A stretch of DNA of 64,000 nucleotides from Sphingomonadales bacterium UBA6157 (GTDB taxonomy: Bacteria > Pseudomonadota > Alphaproteobacteria > Sphingomonadales > Sphingomonadaceae), in contig DIUN01000049.1 of assembly GCA_002423025.1 (NCBI GenBank), forward strand, positions 34,874 through 98,873, in the 5' to 3' direction. This document shows, piece by piece, positions 61,791-64,000 of this stretch; the stretch's first letter is position 1; the number at the start of each line of letters is the position of its first letter. The notes below the pieces were generated by a model. That model was given only the letters and a program-made list of their open reading frames with translations. It ran no database searches and was not told where the DNA came from. The position numbers and the translations under genes are program-made.

Positions 61791-62660
61791 TTATTCTGCG
61801 TCGGGCACCATTTCCCCGGGGCTCGGGTCACTGTCTGGTAACGGTGCTTCGCCGGTCCATTCCCAGTGCCATGGCTCAAAGGCATAATTGACGAAGCCGA
61901 AGCGAGCGGCGTTCTGCACAAGCCAACGGTATGCCGGAGTCCGGCTCATGGCGATCCGATTGGAATCTGCCGAGGATTCGGGGGGCAGCCCCCGCGCCTG
62001 ACCGACATAGAGATCAATGGCCAGACCGGTGCGATGCACAGAGCAATTCGCTCGAACAACGCCCTGGCAATTCTGCTCGATCGCACACCGCGCGGCATCG
62101 TCCACCGGGGCGCGGAACGCGGAGAATATGCTCAGCCAGCGCTTGTCCGAAGCCAGCACCGGAACGTCGCGCCAGGCGGCTGCCCGCATCTGGCGATAAC
62201 TCGCCAGCGCCGCAGGCCTCAGCAACACAAGCTTGCCACCATATCCCTCGCTGATGGTGGCCGGTGCCAATGCGCTGAGTTCGGGCGCGGCAGGGCACGA
62301 GCCACTGGCGCGCAGCCGGACATAGGGTCGCTGTGCGTGCCAGCCTCCTATCATCGCTGACATCGTCAGCACGTCCACTCTGCCGTGGGACGGCAATTGG
62401 CGTGCCGCCTGCCAGCGTGCCAGTGCCGCTGCAAAGCCGCGTGATCCGAAGGCGCAACTGCTGCCGATCTCGTGTGCGATCCGGGGCGCATAGACGTACC
62501 AACCGGTTTCTGCCCTCCTGAACGGCGCCCAGGCAAGGCTTGCAATCGATGCGCTGTTCGCAGCTGCCGACTCCGGGCCAACATCGCATACCGCCTGTGC
62601 CGGCGCCGCCATGGCAAGGCCAAACGCTAGAAGAAGCAGGCCCTTATATGAGCGCATCAA
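61791..62660 (-). CDS. Exported D-alanyl-D-alanine carboxypeptidase-like (M15/VanY)
   Basis: Protein of 289 residues with a signal peptide ([16 protein letters not shown]). Zinc-peptidase motifs of the M15 family are [14 protein letters not shown] (ligands His and Asp) and [10 protein letters not shown] (catalytic Glu, ligand His). Unusually many cysteines ([27 protein letters not shown]) suggest disulfides in the periplasm. Two adjacent ATGs, at 62660 and 62657, are possible starts. Divergent from the L,D-transpeptidase gene. Confidence 0.88.
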   Translation of the reverse strand: MMRSYKGLLLLAFGLAMAAPAQAVCDVGPESAAANSASIASLAWAPFRRAETGWYVYAPRIAHEIGSSCAFGSRGFAAALARWQAARQLPSHGRVDVLTMSAMIGGWHAQRPYVRLRASGSCPAAPELSALAPATISEGYGGKLVLLRPAALASYRQMRAAAWRDVPVLASDKRWLSIFSAFRAPVDDAARCAIEQNCQGVVRANCSVHRTGLAIDLYVGQARGLPPESSADSNRIAMSRTPAYRWLVQNAARFGFVNYAFEPWHWEWTGEAPLPDSDPSPGEMVPDAE

Positions 62661-62745
62661 GACGTCCTTTCAGGGGTGTGCCCACAATCAGGAACCTTCA
62701 AAGGCGCCGAGGGTTCAATCCCTGCACTCCTGAAGGGTAAGAAAC

Positions 62746-63789
62746 TTGAAAATCCGCTCACTTGCACTGGCTTCGTTGGGGCTGCTGGCCTGGTCTCCTG
62801 CATTCGCGCAGGGCGCCGCTTCTCCAGATACCGTTGCCGTCGCCGAGTCGCTCGGCGCCACGGCCGATGCCATCAATCGCCAGGGTTTTGTCGCTGGCCG
62901 GGATGCGGCGAGCAAGCGCCGCGTCATGATTCGTGCCCAGATCATGCTTGATCGGCTGCACTTTTCCCCAGGCGTGATCGATGGCGTGGCCGGCAGCAAT
63001 ATGCGGTTGGCCGTTCGGAGCTTCCAGAGCGCCTCGGGCCTGCGCGCTAATGGTCGACTCGACAGAGCCACATGGGACAAGCTGGTCGCCACGGGGGACC
63101 TGCCGGCGCTCCGCAGTTATACGATCGCCGCCGAGGACGTCGCGGGCCCGATGGAACAGCCCGTCAAGCCCGGTGACTACGGCATGATGGCGGAGCGTGA
63201 GTCGATGGGATGGACATCGACGCGCGAAGCTCTGGCCGAACGCGCCCATATGGACGAAGCCCTGCTTGTTTCGCTTAATCCCGGAGTCGATCTTACCAAG
63301 GCCGGAGCCAGCATCATCGTTGCGAACGTGGCGCGCGACACCTTGGCGGAGGTCGCCACGATCGAAGTCGACAAGGCGAATCGCGAGCTCCGTGCGCTGG
63401 GAGCCGATGGCAAGGTGCTGGCGGTCTATCCTGCCACGGTGGGAAGCGCTGAGCGGCCGGCGCCCGCAGGCGAATGGGCCGTGCGCACTGTTGCAATGGC
63501 GCCAACCTACACCTTTGACCCGGCGCGACTCACCTTCAAGAGCAAGGGAGCGGCAAGTGGCAAGCACGTGGTTCCCGCTGGCCCCAACAACCCGGTTGGC
63601 GGCACCTGGATCGACCTCACCAAGGACACCTATGGCATCCATGGTGCTCCTGATCCGCGCCTTGTCGGCAAGGTGGCGAGCCATGGATGCGTACGCCTGA
63701 CCAACTGGGATGCACGAGAACTCGCCCTCGCCGTCAAGGCTGGCACCAAGGTGATTTTTGCTGGCAAGGCAGCGCCTGCGCGCGGCTAA
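62746..63789 (+). CDS. L,D-transpeptidase (YkuD) with peptidoglycan-binding domain
   Basis: Exported protein of 347 residues with a signal peptide ending AWSPAFAQG; a TTG start at 62746 follows GAAGGG. A peptidoglycan-binding domain (LDRLHFSPGVIDGVAGSNM, AVRSFQSASGL) lies at about 65-110, a LysM-like segment (HMDEALLVSLNPGVDL) near 170-195, and the YkuD domain at about 205-335 with active site IHGAPDPRLVGKVASHGCVR, where His and Cys are catalytic. It forms 3-3 crosslinks or attaches proteins to peptidoglycan. Confidence 0.93.
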   Translation: MKIRSLALASLGLLAWSPAFAQGAASPDTVAVAESLGATADAINRQGFVAGRDAASKRRVMIRAQIMLDRLHFSPGVIDGVAGSNMRLAVRSFQSASGLRANGRLDRATWDKLVATGDLPALRSYTIAAEDVAGPMEQPVKPGDYGMMAERESMGWTSTREALAERAHMDEALLVSLNPGVDLTKAGASIIVANVARDTLAEVATIEVDKANRELRALGADGKVLAVYPATVGSAERPAPAGEWAVRTVAMAPTYTFDPARLTFKSKGAASGKHVVPAGPNNPVGGTWIDLTKDTYGIHGAPDPRLVGKVASHGCVRLTNWDARELALAVKAGTKVIFAGKAAPARG

Positions 63790-63833
63790 ATTGCGCTTCG
63801 GCAAGGGGCAGTGGGGCCATCTTCAGGCGCTGC

Positions 63834-64000
63834 TCACTCAGCCAGTCGAGCCGCTAACCGGAACCGGGGTGTCACAAAAAACGCAAAAAGGTGTTGACGC
63901 CAAATATCGATCGGACCATAAGCCGGCCTGTCGCCAGTGACGACGCCCTCCGGGGCCAGCCACTGCGCCTCAGACAATTCGCTGGTTAGGAGCCTAGTTT
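63834..64000 (-). CDS. C-terminal fragment of an unidentified gene
   Basis: An open minus-strand frame enters from the right edge and ends with TGA at 63834, giving about 55 residues with protein-like composition (SEAQWLAPEGVVTGD, YGPIDIWRQHLFAFFVTPR). The QWLAPEGVV stretch is vaguely like the C-terminal end of Nudix hydrolases, but this is too short to call. It would converge on the L,D-transpeptidase gene. Confidence 0.35.
   Translation of the reverse strand, partial: TRLLTSELSEAQWLAPEGVVTGDRPAYGPIDIWRQHLFAFFVTPRFRLAARLAE

Noticed and set aside
63790..64000. tRNA or other RNA gene at the right end
   Set aside because: No cloverleaf or CCA-like end could be drawn; a protein-like minus-strand frame covers the stretch.

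Overview
This GC-rich window looks like the chromosome of an aerobic anoxygenic phototrophic alphaproteobacterium, most likely of the order Sphingomonadales (Sandarakinorhabdus or Polymorphobacter-like). The lineage call is inference. It rests on the gene order bchFNBHLM-lhaA-puhABC-orf-acsF-puhE-hemA, the oxygen-dependent cyclase AcsF, 5-aminolevulinate synthase inside the cluster, and a TonB-dependent receptor of a type common in sphingomonads. No rRNA, tRNA, CRISPR array or insertion sequence was recognised.

Positions 1-7.1 kb form a reduced-sulfur and efflux island. An RND pump (permease cut by the window edge, plus a lipoprotein adaptor) and a rhodanese run leftward. A sulfide:quinone oxidoreductase, a small YgaP-like membrane protein and a TolC-family outer-membrane channel run rightward from the same short AT-rich intergenic region. 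A periplasmic DsrE-family protein and a diheme thiosulfate dehydrogenase (TsdA type) follow. Positions 7.1-13.6 kb hold a LuxR-type regulator facing an MMPL transporter fused to a LolA-like domain, a beta-barrel protein and a thioesterase-fold protein, which together suggest envelope lipid export. Positions 13.7-21 kb hold a phosphorelay (response regulator, antisense HPt, hybrid MASE1 kinase), then a TonB-dependent receptor and a GlpQ-type phosphodiesterase.

Positions 21-26.4 kb hold an expanded phage-shock (Psp) locus: pspF faces pspA-pspB-pspC-pspC2, three further small membrane coiled-coil proteins, SufE and two thioesterases. Positions 26.4-29.7 kb carry yciB, ccmA-ccmB, a lipoprotein cytochrome c, a small membrane protein and TspO.

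Positions 29.7-51.5 kb are the core photosynthesis gene cluster. bchG, a PucC-family gene and bchP run leftward. The regulators ppsR and aerR follow. The 15.5-kb bchF-to-hemA superoperon runs rightward and ends at a strong terminator. A fatty-acid-type operon (SDR, enoyl-CoA hydratase, 2,4-dienoyl-CoA reductase) and an RNase H-like gene separate this from bchI-bchD-bchO (55.7-59.4 kb). PpsR-type TGT-N12-ACA palindromes lie directly before bchG and bchI, and degenerate ones before bchF. pufBALM, bchCXYZ and the crt genes are not in the window.

The right end holds a copper-type P1B ATPase, a divergent pair of peptidoglycan enzymes (M15 carboxypeptidase and L,D-transpeptidase), and the C-terminal end of an unidentified gene running off the edge.
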